Source of the DNA: Propioniciclava flava
Lineage (GTDB): Bacteria > Actinomycetota > Actinomycetes > Propionibacteriales > Propionibacteriaceae
Length of the DNA: 64,000 nt
Direction of reading: 5' to 3'
Assembly: GCF_004126535.1 (NCBI RefSeq)
Contig: NZ_PPCV01000001.1
Span: 186,001 to 250,000 of the forward strand
Shown here: positions 42,245 through 52,173 of the stretch, in pieces
Layout of the letters: each line of letters starts with the position of its first letter
Position numbering within the stretch: the stretch's first letter is position 1
Program-made: the position numbers and the translations under genes
Notes under the pieces: model-generated
What the model saw: the letters and a program-made list of their open reading frames with translations, nothing else
Told to the model about the DNA's origin: nothing
Database searches by the model: none

Positions 42245-43180
42245 GTGGCAGGCGCACTGGGTGGCATCTCGACGATCTGGATCGTCATCGGTGTCGGCTG
42301 GCTGATCGCTCATCGCGGGCTGGTCGACACCCGGGGTCGGCGTTTGATGTCCATGCTCGCCTTCTCGGTCGGCTCACCAGCCCTGTTGTTTGCGATGGTG
42401 TCGCGGGCGTCCTTGGACCATCTGTTCTCCGGGACGGTCATCGTGAGCGCCCTCGCGATCCTCGTGACCGGTGGGGTGGCACTGGTGCTGGCACGTTTCG
42501 TGTTTCGTGGCGGGGTCGGCGACAACGTGGTCACATTCATGGCGTCGGCCTACACCAATGCGGCCAACTTCGGATTGCCGGTCGCCCTTGCTCTCCTTGG
42601 CGATGCCACATGGATGGCCCCGATCCTGCTGATGCAGGTCGCCGTGCTCATGCCGGTGTGCCTGGCGGTGCTGGACGCGCAGGCTGCCCGCGCGACGGGG
42701 ACGGCCCTGGCTCCTGCCCGGTACCTCATCTTGCCGTTTCGTAACCCGATCACCCTCGGCATCCTGGCGGGTCTCGTCTGCAACCTGACCGGGCTGGCCT
42801 TGCCCGAGTGGGTCATGCGCCCGGTGAGCATGATCGGCGATATTTCCGTCCCCTTGATGCTGCTCGCCTTCGGTGTCTCACTGCGCCTCGACCCGCTCCC
42901 CGGCAAGGGCGAGCACCAAGGGCAGACGTGGACGGTGGTGGCGTTGAAGACGGTGGGGCACCCCCTGGCTGCGTGGCTCATCGGTGTGGCGTGTGGGCTG
43001 ACCGGCCAGGACTTGTACGCCGTCGTCGTGCTCGGTGCTCTGCCGGCGGCCCAGAACGTCCATGTCATCGCGACGCGCTATCACCAAAGCGAACTGATGG
43101 CCCGCGACGTGGTGTTCTGGTCGACCATCGCGTCGGTGGGCACCTTGCTGGTGATCGCGGCCCTGCTCGGCGGCTCGTAG
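42245..43180 (+). CDS. AEC-family (auxin efflux carrier-like) transporter
   Basis: A 311-residue membrane protein with about 10 TM helices in two five-helix halves, PF03547-like: GGISTIWIVIGVGWLIAHRG at the start, ASAYTNAANFGLPVALALLGD in the first half and VVLGALPAAQNVHVIATRY in the second. Bacterial members export dicarboxylates or act as malate/other organic acid carriers; the substrate is not predictable. The GTG start at 42245 lies 6 nt after TAGGCT without a ribosome site, so a leaderless transcript is likely. Phosphoketolase follows 89 bp downstream. Confidence 0.88.
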   Translation: MAGALGGISTIWIVIGVGWLIAHRGLVDTRGRRLMSMLAFSVGSPALLFAMVSRASLDHLFSGTVIVSALAILVTGGVALVLARFVFRGGVGDNVVTFMASAYTNAANFGLPVALALLGDATWMAPILLMQVAVLMPVCLAVLDAQAARATGTALAPARYLILPFRNPITLGILAGLVCNLTGLALPEWVMRPVSMIGDISVPLMLLAFGVSLRLDPLPGKGEHQGQTWTVVALKTVGHPLAAWLIGVACGLTGQDLYAVVVLGALPAAQNVHVIATRYHQSELMARDVVFWSTIASVGTLLVIAALLGGS

Positions 43181-43269
43181 CCGGCGAGCGCTTTCCCCTT
43201 GGCGGCAACCCCTACAAACCCGGGGCTCGAACCTGCCCTGCAAGGCGGCGTCCCAGTATCGTTTGCGGC

Positions 43270-45651
43270 ATGGCAGTCCAGCTACCCAGCCTTGACGAAT
43301 CAGAACTCGCCGCGATCGACGCGTGGTGGCGGGCCAACAACTACCTGACGGTCGGCCAGATCTACCTCATGGCCAACCCCCTGTTGCAGGAGCCGCTCAA
43401 GGCCGAGCACATCAAGCCGCGCTTGCTGGGCCACTGGGGGACCAGCCCGGGCCTGGCGTTCGTCTGGGCGCACCTGTCGCGCCTCATCAAGCGCACCGGT
43501 CAAAAGACGCTCTACATCACCGGCCCCGGGCACGGTGGCCCCGCGATCGTCGGGGCGTCCTACCTGGAGGGCACCTACACTGAAGCCTTCCCGAAGGTCA
43601 CCCAGGATGAGCCGGGCATGCTGCGCCTGTTCCGTCAGTTCTCGGCCCCGGGCGGGATCCCTTCCCACGCGTCCGTGACGACCCCCGGGTCCATCCACGA
43701 GGGTGGGGAACTGGGCTACGCGCTGATTCACGCCTTCGGTTCGGTCTTCGATAACCCCGACCTGCTGACGGTTGCCGTGGTGGGCGACGGCGAGGCGGAG
43801 ACCGGCCCGCTGGAGGGGTCCTGGAAGGGCATTTCCTTCCTCAACCCGGAGCGCGACGGCGCGGTCTTGCCGGTCCTGCATCTCAACGGCGGGAAGATTG
43901 CGGCCCCCACGGTCCTGTCCCGCAAGCCGCGCGAGGAAGTCCGCGAACTTTTCGAGGGTCACGGCTACGACGTGATCGAGGTAGACGGGCACGACACCCC
44001 GGGTATGCACTACCGCTTCGCGGACGCGCTCGCCCAGGCTTACGCCAAGATCACCGCGATTCAGGAATCCGCTCGCGTCGGCGAATGGGACGGCACCCGT
44101 CCGCGCTGGCCCATGATCATCCTGCGCTCTCCCAAGGGCTGGACCGGCCCTCACGAGGTGGACGGCACGCTCATCGAGGGAACGTGGCGGGCGCACCAGG
44201 TGCCGCTGTCGGGGATCAAATCCAACCCTGAACACTTGGTGATGCTCGAACAGTGGATGCGCTCCTACCGCCCCGAAGAACTCTTCGATGCGTCCGGTGC
44301 ACCCACGGAACTGGTCCGCTCGGCGAACCCCGTGGAGACGGACCTGACCATGTCGGGGACGCCGTATGCCAACGGTGGACGCCTCATGACGCCGCTGGAC
44401 CTGCCGGACTTCCGCGACCTGGCGGTTCCGGTCGAGCACCGCGCGGCCGACCGACTGGAGTCCACCCGCAAGCTGGGTGAGCTGATGGAGGAGATCTACC
44501 GGCGTAATCCTGAGTCGTTCCGGCTGTACTGCCCAGATGAGACCAACTCCAATCGTCTGGGGGCGGTTTTCGGGGCGTCGGATCGCGCGTGGATGGAAGC
44601 TGTCACCCCCAACGACGAGAAGCTGAGCCGTTCGGGTCGCGTCATGGAGGTGCTGAGCGAGCACAACTGTCACGGGTGGCTGGAGGCCTACAACCTGACC
44701 GGCCGTCACGGGCTGTTCGCCACATATGAGGCCTTCGCGATGGTGTCGGCCTCCCAGACGATCCAGCATGGAAAGTGGTTGCAGGAAGCGGACGAGCTTT
44801 CCTGGCGTGCGTCCATTCCGAGCCTGAACATCCTGCTCAGCTCGACGGCGTGGCGTAACGACCACAACGGTTTCAGCCACCAAGGCCCCGGCATGCTGCA
44901 ACTGCTGCTGAACATGGGATCGAAGGTGGCACGCGTCTACCTTCCGCCGGACGCGAACACGCTGCTGTCGGTGGCGGATCACTGCTTCCGCTCCACCGAT
45001 TACGTGAACCTCATCGTGCAGGACAAGCAACCGCAGCCCCAGTGGCTCACGATGGAGGAGGCCATCGAGCACTGCACGCGCGGTGCCTCGATCTGGGAGT
45101 GGGCGGGCAACGAGGAAGGCTTCGGCCCCGGCGACCCCGACATCGTGCTGGCCTGCGCGGGCGACGTCATGACCATGGAGACGGTGGCCGCCGCGGAGAT
45201 TCTCAAGGCGAAGCTCCCGGCGATGCGCACCCGTGTCGTGAACGTGGTCGACTTGATGACGCTGCGTCGTCCCAAGGACCATCCGCACGGCATGAGCGAG
45301 ACCTACTTCCGCGAGTTGTTCACCGACACCAAGGATGTCGTGTTTGCCTTCCACGGCTACCCCGGCGGCATCCACCAGCTCATGCATGGGCGTCCCGATG
45401 CTGATCGGTTCCGCGTCCGCGGGTTCATCGAGCAGGGGACGACCACGACGCCGTTCGACATGGTGGTGCGCAACCGTGCGTCGCGCTATCACCTCGTCAT
45501 GGATGCGATCAACAACGCCAAGTCCCTGCCCAAGGGGGCCGAGGACCTCAAGCTGTGGTGTGAAGCTCAGCTTTTGCGTCACCACGACTACATCCGCGAG
45601 CACCTGGAGGACATGCCGGAGGTGCGCGACTGGCGGCTGGGGGAACTGTAA
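43270..45651 (+). CDS. xfp: Phosphoketolase (xylulose-5-phosphate/fructose-6-phosphate)
   Basis: A 793-residue thiamine-diphosphate enzyme. It splits xylulose-5-P or fructose-6-P with phosphate to give acetyl-phosphate plus a sugar phosphate. Signatures are RLLGHWGTSPGLAFVWAHL, YITGPGHGGPAIVG, the ThDP motif GDGEAETGPLEGSW, and DETNSNRLGAVF. Length is normal. It implies a phosphoketolase shunt beside glycolysis. TATCGT (43257-43262) lies 7 nt before the ATG and no Shine-Dalgarno is seen, so the transcript may be leaderless. Dual specificity cannot be judged from sequence. Confidence 0.95.
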   Translation: MAVQLPSLDESELAAIDAWWRANNYLTVGQIYLMANPLLQEPLKAEHIKPRLLGHWGTSPGLAFVWAHLSRLIKRTGQKTLYITGPGHGGPAIVGASYLEGTYTEAFPKVTQDEPGMLRLFRQFSAPGGIPSHASVTTPGSIHEGGELGYALIHAFGSVFDNPDLLTVAVVGDGEAETGPLEGSWKGISFLNPERDGAVLPVLHLNGGKIAAPTVLSRKPREEVRELFEGHGYDVIEVDGHDTPGMHYRFADALAQAYAKITAIQESARVGEWDGTRPRWPMIILRSPKGWTGPHEVDGTLIEGTWRAHQVPLSGIKSNPEHLVMLEQWMRSYRPEELFDASGAPTELVRSANPVETDLTMSGTPYANGGRLMTPLDLPDFRDLAVPVEHRAADRLESTRKLGELMEEIYRRNPESFRLYCPDETNSNRLGAVFGASDRAWMEAVTPNDEKLSRSGRVMEVLSEHNCHGWLEAYNLTGRHGLFATYEAFAMVSASQTIQHGKWLQEADELSWRASIPSLNILLSSTAWRNDHNGFSHQGPGMLQLLLNMGSKVARVYLPPDANTLLSVADHCFRSTDYVNLIVQDKQPQPQWLTMEEAIEHCTRGASIWEWAGNEEGFGPGDPDIVLACAGDVMTMETVAAAEILKAKLPAMRTRVVNVVDLMTLRRPKDHPHGMSETYFRELFTDTKDVVFAFHGYPGGIHQLMHGRPDADRFRVRGFIEQGTTTTPFDMVVRNRASRYHLVMDAINNAKSLPKGAEDLKLWCEAQLLRHHDYIREHLEDMPEVRDWRLGEL

Positions 45652-45661
45652 GCTTCCCCAC

Positions 45662-46057
45662 GTGATTCCTGGCTACTTCGTGACGATCGAGGCCGACGAG
45701 TGTCTTCGCCTGCTGGGCGAGGGCAGCATCGGCCGCGTGGCCTGGGCGTCCTCGCGGGGGCTGCAGGTCCTTCCGGTCAGCTACACCCTGGTCGGAAACG
45801 CTGTCGTCTTCACCATCGCCGAGGGAACGGTCCTGGACGAACTGACCCAGCCGGTCGACGTGGCATTCGAGGTCGACGATCTCGACGTGTCCACGTCGAC
45901 CGGCTGGTCGGTCATGGCTCAGGGACGGACCGCCCCCTTCGCCGGTGACCCCGACGCTTTGCGCAGCCTTCCTTGGGTACCGGGGCACAACGATGTCCCG
46001 GTCGCCGTCGAGCTTGGCTTCCTCGCCGGGCGGTCGGTCTCTGCCGAGACGCACTGA
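45662..46057 (+). CDS. Pyridoxamine 5'-phosphate oxidase-like FMN-binding protein
   Basis: A 131-residue split-barrel protein of the PNPOx-like/nitroimidazole-resistance class (PF12900). It contains CLRLLGEGSIGRVAWASSRGLQVLPVSYTLVGNAVVFTIAEGT, where GRVAW and PVSY are common in the family, and a WSVMAQGRT strand. It probably binds FMN or F420; the reaction is unknown. It begins with GTG 10 bp after the phosphoketolase stop and is likely co-transcribed with it. Confidence 0.82.
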   Translation: MIPGYFVTIEADECLRLLGEGSIGRVAWASSRGLQVLPVSYTLVGNAVVFTIAEGTVLDELTQPVDVAFEVDDLDVSTSTGWSVMAQGRTAPFAGDPDALRSLPWVPGHNDVPVAVELGFLAGRSVSAETH

Positions 46058-46163
46058 TCGTTTCCGGCGTGCCTGTGAGGTCACGCGGGCACGGATTCCG
46101 ACCCACAGTGCTTCCTGGGCGTGCGTGTGAGCCGCAGTCGGGGAGCAAGGAAGGCGACCTTCG

Positions 46164-48281
46164 ATGACGTCCGCGCCCGATTCGCGCCCCCTCACCTGCC
46201 CCTCAACGCGTCGCGTCCCGGTGGTGGAGACGCTCCACGGCGTTGAGGTTGCCGACCCCTATCGCTGGCTGGAGGATGCCGATGACCCTGAGGTCGTGGC
46301 ATGGGCGAGTCGTCAGCAACAGTTCACCGAGGCGACGTTGGAGACCCTGCCGGATCGCGCATGGTTTGCTGCGGCGCTGATGGCCCAGATCTCCCGCCCG
46401 CGTGCGGGAGTGCCCGTGTGGCGGGCGGGGCACTACCTCCTGTCGCGCCACGATGGCGTCCAGGCCCAGCCGGTCTGGTTCTACTCCGACACGCTGGAGG
46501 GCCTGCTCACCGGTGGGGATGTCCTTCTCGATCCGAACACGTGGGATCGGGCGGGCAGCAGTTCAGTATCGGGCCTCGCCGTCTCCCCGGACGGCCGCCG
46601 CCTGGCCTATGCGCGCAACGATGCCGGTTCGGACTGGCAGCACATCGCCATCCGGGAGATTGGCGGCGCCGAGGATCGTGGTGAACCGATCACGGCGAAG
46701 TTCACCGTGCCGACCTGGCTCCCCGACAGCCGTTCGCTGCTCTACACGACCTTCGATCAGGCCAGTGACCCCCGAGGAACCTCCACCACCGGCCTGGGAA
46801 CGGCGCGCCTGATGGTGCGTCGCGAGGACGGAACCGACGAGGAGTTCCTCAGCTTCCCCCACGAGCCTCAGACCATGGCTCACGGCTGGGTCTCGGCAGC
46901 CGGGACATACCTGATCGTGATCATCTCCACGGGAACCGCGCGGGCGAACCGTCTGTCTGTCTACCCGCTGACCACCGTCGAGGATCGCACCACCTGGGGC
47001 AAGCCGATCAAGGTCGTCGACGTGGCGCAGGCCTCCTACGAGCCACTTCGCCTGGATGGGGAGCGTCTTGTGCTCCGCACCGATGCTGAAGCTCCGCTGG
47101 GGCGCGTGGTCGCCGTCGATCTGGGCTGGGCGGCCCGCGGGGACATCGAGTTCGCCGAAGTGGTCCCGGAGACCCGAGCGACGCTCACGGGGGCCGTCGC
47201 GGCGGGGGACGGTCTTCTGCTCGAATATCTCGACGATGCCAGTTCGGCAGTGGTGTACGTCGGACGCGAGGGCGAGGGCGGCGTCGATGTGGAACTGCCG
47301 GCCGGTGCCCTCGTCGGGTTGGAGGGGCGTCCAGGCCGCGACGAGGCATTCGTGGCGCTGAGTACCCTCACCACGCCATCCACCTCCTATCGCTTGCTCC
47401 TGCCCACCGTGGCTGACGACCCGGTCGTGGTCGAGCGCTTGGCGTTAGTCCCGGAGAATCGGGAGCCACCCGAACCGGCCTTCACGCTGCAGCGACACCG
47501 TGCCCGTAGCGCCGATGGGACGGCGGTTCCCTACTTCTTGGCGGTGCCCCTTGACGATCACGTGGGCCCACGTCCGACGCTCCTGTACGGCTATGGGGGA
47601 TTCATGATCCCGGTCCTGGCCGATTACCGTCCCGGCTGGGCTGCCTGGCTCGAGGCCGGGGGAGCGCTCGCGGTGGCGAATCTCCGCGGCGGCGGCGAGT
47701 TCGGCACCTCCTGGTACGAGCAGGGACGGTTGGCAGCCAAGCAGAACGTCTTCGATGACGCGATCGCGGTGGCGGAGGATCTCATCGCTCAGGGAGTGAC
47801 CACGCCCGACCACCTGGCGGTGCACGGGCGCTCCAATGGGGGTCTGCTGGCCGGTGCTGTCCTGACGCAGCGGCCGGACTTGTTCGCCGCCGTGCTGCCG
47901 AGCGTGGGCGTCCTCGACCTGCTGCGGTTTCACCTGTTCACGATCGGGGCCGCCTGGATGAGCGACTATGGCGACCCGGATACCGCGGAAGGGTTCACGT
48001 CCGCTTATGCCTACTCGCCGCTGCATCGCATCACGCCGGGGGAGCACTACCCGGCGACCCTGATCTCCACAGCCGACCACGACGACCGCGTCGTCCCGCT
48101 CCACAGTTACAAATTCGCCGCGGCGCTGCAGGCAGCCCAAGGCGGTGAGGCGCCGGTCCTGCTGCGGGTCGATCAGGCGGCCGGGCACGGGGCGGGCAAG
48201 CCGTCCGCCCAGGTCGCTGCGGAGTGGACCGATCTTCTGGCCTTTGCCGCAGCGCACACAGGCCTGCACCCCCACGGGTGA
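46164..48281 (+). CDS. Prolyl oligopeptidase family serine peptidase (S9A)
   Basis: A 705-residue cytosolic peptidase with an N-terminal beta-propeller (VADPYRWLEDADDPEVVAWA start) and a C-terminal alpha/beta-hydrolase domain. The nucleophile Ser lies in VHGRSNGGLLAG, with ANLRGGGEFGTSWY upstream, Asp in TADHDDRVVPLHSYKF and His in AAGHGAGKP. It cleaves short peptides after Pro or related residues. There is no signal peptide. A second S9A enzyme, oligopeptidase-B-like, is encoded at 55191. It is a single gene 106 bp after the FMN-binding protein gene. Confidence 0.92.
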   Translation: MTSAPDSRPLTCPSTRRVPVVETLHGVEVADPYRWLEDADDPEVVAWASRQQQFTEATLETLPDRAWFAAALMAQISRPRAGVPVWRAGHYLLSRHDGVQAQPVWFYSDTLEGLLTGGDVLLDPNTWDRAGSSSVSGLAVSPDGRRLAYARNDAGSDWQHIAIREIGGAEDRGEPITAKFTVPTWLPDSRSLLYTTFDQASDPRGTSTTGLGTARLMVRREDGTDEEFLSFPHEPQTMAHGWVSAAGTYLIVIISTGTARANRLSVYPLTTVEDRTTWGKPIKVVDVAQASYEPLRLDGERLVLRTDAEAPLGRVVAVDLGWAARGDIEFAEVVPETRATLTGAVAAGDGLLLEYLDDASSAVVYVGREGEGGVDVELPAGALVGLEGRPGRDEAFVALSTLTTPSTSYRLLLPTVADDPVVVERLALVPENREPPEPAFTLQRHRARSADGTAVPYFLAVPLDDHVGPRPTLLYGYGGFMIPVLADYRPGWAAWLEAGGALAVANLRGGGEFGTSWYEQGRLAAKQNVFDDAIAVAEDLIAQGVTTPDHLAVHGRSNGGLLAGAVLTQRPDLFAAVLPSVGVLDLLRFHLFTIGAAWMSDYGDPDTAEGFTSAYAYSPLHRITPGEHYPATLISTADHDDRVVPLHSYKFAAALQAAQGGEAPVLLRVDQAAGHGAGKPSAQVAAEWTDLLAFAAAHTGLHPHG

Positions 48282-48327
48282 GGCGGCGGGCGGACCCGGT
48301 GACGTGATCCCATAGAATGGGACGCCG

Positions 48328-51300
48328 ATGTCTGCCACTACACCCACGCTCACCTTCGATCCCGCCCTGCCTATCAGCGGTGCGGTCGAGGAGATTTCGC
48401 ACGCCCTGGCCACGCACCAGGTGATCGTCGTGGCGGGGGAGACGGGCTCAGGCAAGACGACGCAACTGCCCAAGATCGCGCTGGCAGCGGGCCGGAGCCG
48501 GATCGCGCATACGCAGCCGCGACGCATCGCCGCCCGGTCGGTGGCCACGCGCATCGCCGCCGAGATGGGCGTCGAGTTGGGTGGCGTCGTCGGCTATCAG
48601 GTCCGGTTCACCCGGCAGGTAGGCAAGCAGACGGCACTCACGTTGATGACTGACGGGATCCTGCTCGCGCAGATCGCCCACGATCGCGACCTGCGCGCCT
48701 ACGACACGATCATCATCGACGAGGCCCACGAGCGTTCCCTCAACATCGACTTCCTGCTGGGATACCTCAAGCAACTGCTGCCGCGGCGTCCAGACCTGAA
48801 AGTCATCATCACCTCGGCCACCATCGACACGGCACGCTTCAGCGCCCACTTCGATGACGCGCCGATCATCGAAGTCTCCGGGCGAACCTTCCCGGTCGAG
48901 ATCGTGTATGACCCCTTGGACAACCCAGACGATTTGGCCGAGGGCATTGCCCACGCGGTGAGCCAACTCCATGCCCTGGGAGATGGCGACGTCTTGGTGT
49001 TCTGTTCCGGGGAGCGTGACATCCGCGACGCCGCGGACGCCATCACCGCGCTGAAACTGCCGCACACGGAGGTGCTTCCGCTGTATGCCCGGCTGTCGGC
49101 GGCGGAGCAGGACCGCGTCTTCCGACCGCACGAGGGCATGCGCGTCGTGTTGGCGACCAACGTGGCCGAAACGTCGCTGACGGTTCCGGGTATCCGCTCG
49201 GTCGTGGATCCTGGGCTCGCGCGCATCAGCCGTTATTCCGCACGAACCAAGGTACAACGCCTTCCTATCGAAGAGATCTCCCAAGCTTCGGCAAACCAGC
49301 GTTCGGGGCGGTGTGGCCGCGTCGGGCCCGGTATCGCGATCCGGCTCTACAGCGAGGAAGACTTCGCCGCTCGTCCGGAGTTCACTGAGCCGGAGATTCT
49401 GCGCACGAATCTGGCCAGCGTCATCTTGCAGATGGCCGACGCGCGTCTGGGTCCGATTGAGGACTTCCCGTTCGTGGAGCCGCCGGACCGTAGCCAGGTG
49501 CGCGACGGCCTTCGGCTGCTGCGTGAACTGGGGGCGCTGAAAGACCCCGACGCCCACGGCGCCCAGGCGCAACGCCTGACCCCGGTGGGTCGGCTGCTGG
49601 CACGTCTACCGGTCGATCCGCGCATGGGCCGCATGCTGGTGGAGGCCTCCCGGCGTGGCGTCCTGGACGCCATGGTGCCCATCGTGGCGGGGCTGGCCAT
49701 CCCCGATGTGCGGGAGCGGCCCAGCGACCACCAGGCCGAGGCCGATACGGCCCATCGCCGGTTCTGGCTCCCCGCCGATGCCGACGGTCGTGAACGTGAC
49801 GCGTCCGACCTGGCTGCGCTGTGGCGGTTATGGAGTTACCTGCGCCGGCAACGCAAGGAACTGTCCGGCAACGCGTTTCGGCGCCTGTGCCGGGACGAGT
49901 ACCTCCATTTCCTTCGCTTCCGGGAGTGGCAAGACCTCACCACCCAACTGCGCGAGATCATCAAGGAACTCGATCTGGGTGGAGAAAGCGGAGCAGGGCG
50001 TCGCGGACGCGGACGAGGGCGCTCGCCCGAGCCGACGACGAGCACCGAGCCGGACTGGGACGCGGTCCACACCGCGGCGCTGGCGGGCCTGCTGTCGCAC
50101 GTTGGGCTGAAAGAGACGGCCCGCGAGCCCGCGACCCCCGGGCGTCGTGGGCGTCGTCCGTTGGCCGAGTATCGCGCCGCCCGCGGGGCGCGCTATGCGA
50201 TTCAACCGGGCTCGGCAGCCGCCAAGGCTGAACCGCCGCTGGTCACTGCCGTCGAACTCGTCGAGACGAGCCGGTTGTGGGCGCGGACGGTCGTCCCGAT
50301 CACCGCCGACATGGTGGAGACGGTGGGTGCTCACCTGGTGGTCCGCCAGTACGGGGAGCCCCATTGGTCCGCGTCGAGGGGCCAGGCCGTCGCCGAAGAA
50401 CGCGTCTTGCTCCTCGGCGTTCCGATCATCGCGGGGCGCAGCGTCAGCTTTGCCCGCGTCGACCCGGTGGTGGCGCGTGAGATCTTGATCCGCTCGGCAT
50501 TGGTCGAGGGAGATTGGCGCACCCGGCATCACTTCTTTGCCCGCAATCAGCGCGCTCGCGCCGAAGCTGAAGAACTGGAGGAGCGCACCCGACGACGTGA
50601 CATCGCCGCCGACGACGATGCGATCTACGCCTTCTACGACCGGCGCATCCCCCACGACATCACCTCGGTCGCCGACTTCGATCGTTGGTGGCGGGACAAG
50701 CGTCGCGAGGAGGATCGTTTTCTCGATTTCGGCGTGGACGACCTGATCGAAGACCTGTCCTCCCTCGACGTCAGCGAATTTCCTGACACGTGGACGGTTG
50801 GCCCGACCGAGTTGCCCGTTTCGTACGCCTTCGACCCGGGGGCTGGCCGCGACGGCGTCAGCGTCGAGGTGGACGTCAGTGTCCTCAACCAAGTTGAGGA
50901 CGCCCCCTTCACCTGGCAGGTTCCGGGGTTGCGGGCCGAGTTGGCTACTGAACTCATCCGCGCCCTCCCCAAGAGCATCCGGACGCGGTTCGTTCCGGCG
51001 CCCGACTGGGCGCGTCGTGCCGTGGCCTGGCTGGAGGAGCGAAGCGACGTCTGGGAAAATCACCCCTTCCCGGACGCGTTCGCCGCGGCGCTGAGTGCCC
51101 TGTCGGGGGAGCCCGTGGCGGCCTCCCTGTTCTCGATGGACGCCCTCCCGGAGCACTTGCGCGTTCGCTATGTGATCACCGATGGCACCCGCAGGCTCGC
51201 CGAAGGCAAGGACTACGACGCGCTGCGCCGGGCCCACGCCCCGGCCCTGAGCCGTCACCTCAACGCCGACACCGCCGGGCTCTCCCACGCGGGTGCGACC

Positions 51301-52173
51301 ACCTGGGTGTTTGGTGCCCTTCCCGTCACCGCTGAGGTGGCCCGCCGTGGAACGCCGCTGGTCGGGTATCCCGCCCTCGTGGATGAAGGCGACGAGGTGG
51401 GGGTGAAGGTCGCCAACACCCCAGAACAGGGCACTCGCTGGCAGGCATGGGGCCTTCGACGCTTGATCGCCCTGGATAGCCCCGATCCGACCCGGTCGGT
51501 CTTCTCACGGCTGTCCAATGCCGACAAGATCGCCCTCGCCTCCGGGCCGTACGCCTCGCTCCAGGCCCTCCTGGCCGATGCGCGCCTCCGCGCCATCGCG
51601 GATCGGCTGGCGAGTCTCGGCATCGCCCCCGACAGCGTCCGCGACGCCGCGGCTTTCACCGCAGCGAAGGATGCCGTGCGGCCTGACGTCGCCGAACGGA
51701 TGCAAGCCGTGACCAAGCTGGCCGCATCTATCCTGGCGCGCGCTGCCCAGATTCAGGCCGAGATCGACCGCCAGCCAGGGCCCAGCGCTGCCGACGTGCG
51801 CTCTCAACTCGACAACCTCGTGTTTCCGGGCTTCATCGCTGCGACGCCGGAGCCCCACTTCACGCGGATGGATCGCTACCTGCACGCCATCCAGATCCGT
51901 GTACGGGGGTGGAGCGCCAATCCTGCCCGAGAACGCGAACACCTCGAGACGATCTCCGCGTTGGAGGAGTCCTATGACGCCGCCATCGCCGGGTTCGCGG
52001 TCGGGGAGCTTCCCGATACTGCCGTCGAGGTGGGGTGGCTCCTGGAAGAGTTGCGGGTCAGCTTGTTTGCGCAGTCCCTGGGTACGGCTCAAAGTGTGTC
52101 CGCCAAGCGCGTCCGGGCCGCCATCGCGGCGGTGCGCCCGTCGGGCTTTGGCTACAGTGGCGGGCATGGCTGA
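48328..52173 (+). CDS. hrpA: ATP-dependent RNA helicase HrpA
   Basis: A 1281-residue DEAH-box helicase. Motif I is GETGSGKTTQLPKIAL, Ia TQPRRIAARS, II DEAHERSLN, III SATIDTARF, and VI is seen in QRSGRCGR. The HA2 and OB-fold regions and the long C-terminal DUF3418 domain of HrpA follow. It acts on structured mRNA and stalled or collided ribosomes. Size is that of full HrpA (about 1300), not the shorter HrpB. TAGAAT lies 9 nt before the ATG. The PAC2 gene overlaps its end by 8 bp, and tesB follows. Confidence 0.95.
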   Translation: MSATTPTLTFDPALPISGAVEEISHALATHQVIVVAGETGSGKTTQLPKIALAAGRSRIAHTQPRRIAARSVATRIAAEMGVELGGVVGYQVRFTRQVGKQTALTLMTDGILLAQIAHDRDLRAYDTIIIDEAHERSLNIDFLLGYLKQLLPRRPDLKVIITSATIDTARFSAHFDDAPIIEVSGRTFPVEIVYDPLDNPDDLAEGIAHAVSQLHALGDGDVLVFCSGERDIRDAADAITALKLPHTEVLPLYARLSAAEQDRVFRPHEGMRVVLATNVAETSLTVPGIRSVVDPGLARISRYSARTKVQRLPIEEISQASANQRSGRCGRVGPGIAIRLYSEEDFAARPEFTEPEILRTNLASVILQMADARLGPIEDFPFVEPPDRSQVRDGLRLLRELGALKDPDAHGAQAQRLTPVGRLLARLPVDPRMGRMLVEASRRGVLDAMVPIVAGLAIPDVRERPSDHQAEADTAHRRFWLPADADGRERDASDLAALWRLWSYLRRQRKELSGNAFRRLCRDEYLHFLRFREWQDLTTQLREIIKELDLGGESGAGRRGRGRGRSPEPTTSTEPDWDAVHTAALAGLLSHVGLKETAREPATPGRRGRRPLAEYRAARGARYAIQPGSAAAKAEPPLVTAVELVETSRLWARTVVPITADMVETVGAHLVVRQYGEPHWSASRGQAVAEERVLLLGVPIIAGRSVSFARVDPVVAREILIRSALVEGDWRTRHHFFARNQRARAEAEELEERTRRRDIAADDDAIYAFYDRRIPHDITSVADFDRWWRDKRREEDRFLDFGVDDLIEDLSSLDVSEFPDTWTVGPTELPVSYAFDPGAGRDGVSVEVDVSVLNQVEDAPFTWQVPGLRAELATELIRALPKSIRTRFVPAPDWARRAVAWLEERSDVWENHPFPDAFAAALSALSGEPVAASLFSMDALPEHLRVRYVITDGTRRLAEGKDYDALRRAHAPALSRHLNADTAGLSHAGATTWVFGALPVTAEVARRGTPLVGYPALVDEGDEVGVKVANTPEQGTRWQAWGLRRLIALDSPDPTRSVFSRLSNADKIALASGPYASLQALLADARLRAIADRLASLGIAPDSVRDAAAFTAAKDAVRPDVAERMQAVTKLAASILARAAQIQAEIDRQPGPSAADVRSQLDNLVFPGFIAATPEPHFTRMDRYLHAIQIRVRGWSANPAREREHLETISALEESYDAAIAGFAVGELPDTAVEVGWLLEELRVSLFAQSLGTAQSVSAKRVRAAIAAVRPSGFGYSGGHG

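Noticed and set aside
43300-45603. 767-codon open frame antisense to phosphoketolase
   Set aside because: It mirrors the high-GC codon pattern of the real gene, lacks family resemblance and a ribosome site; shadow frame.
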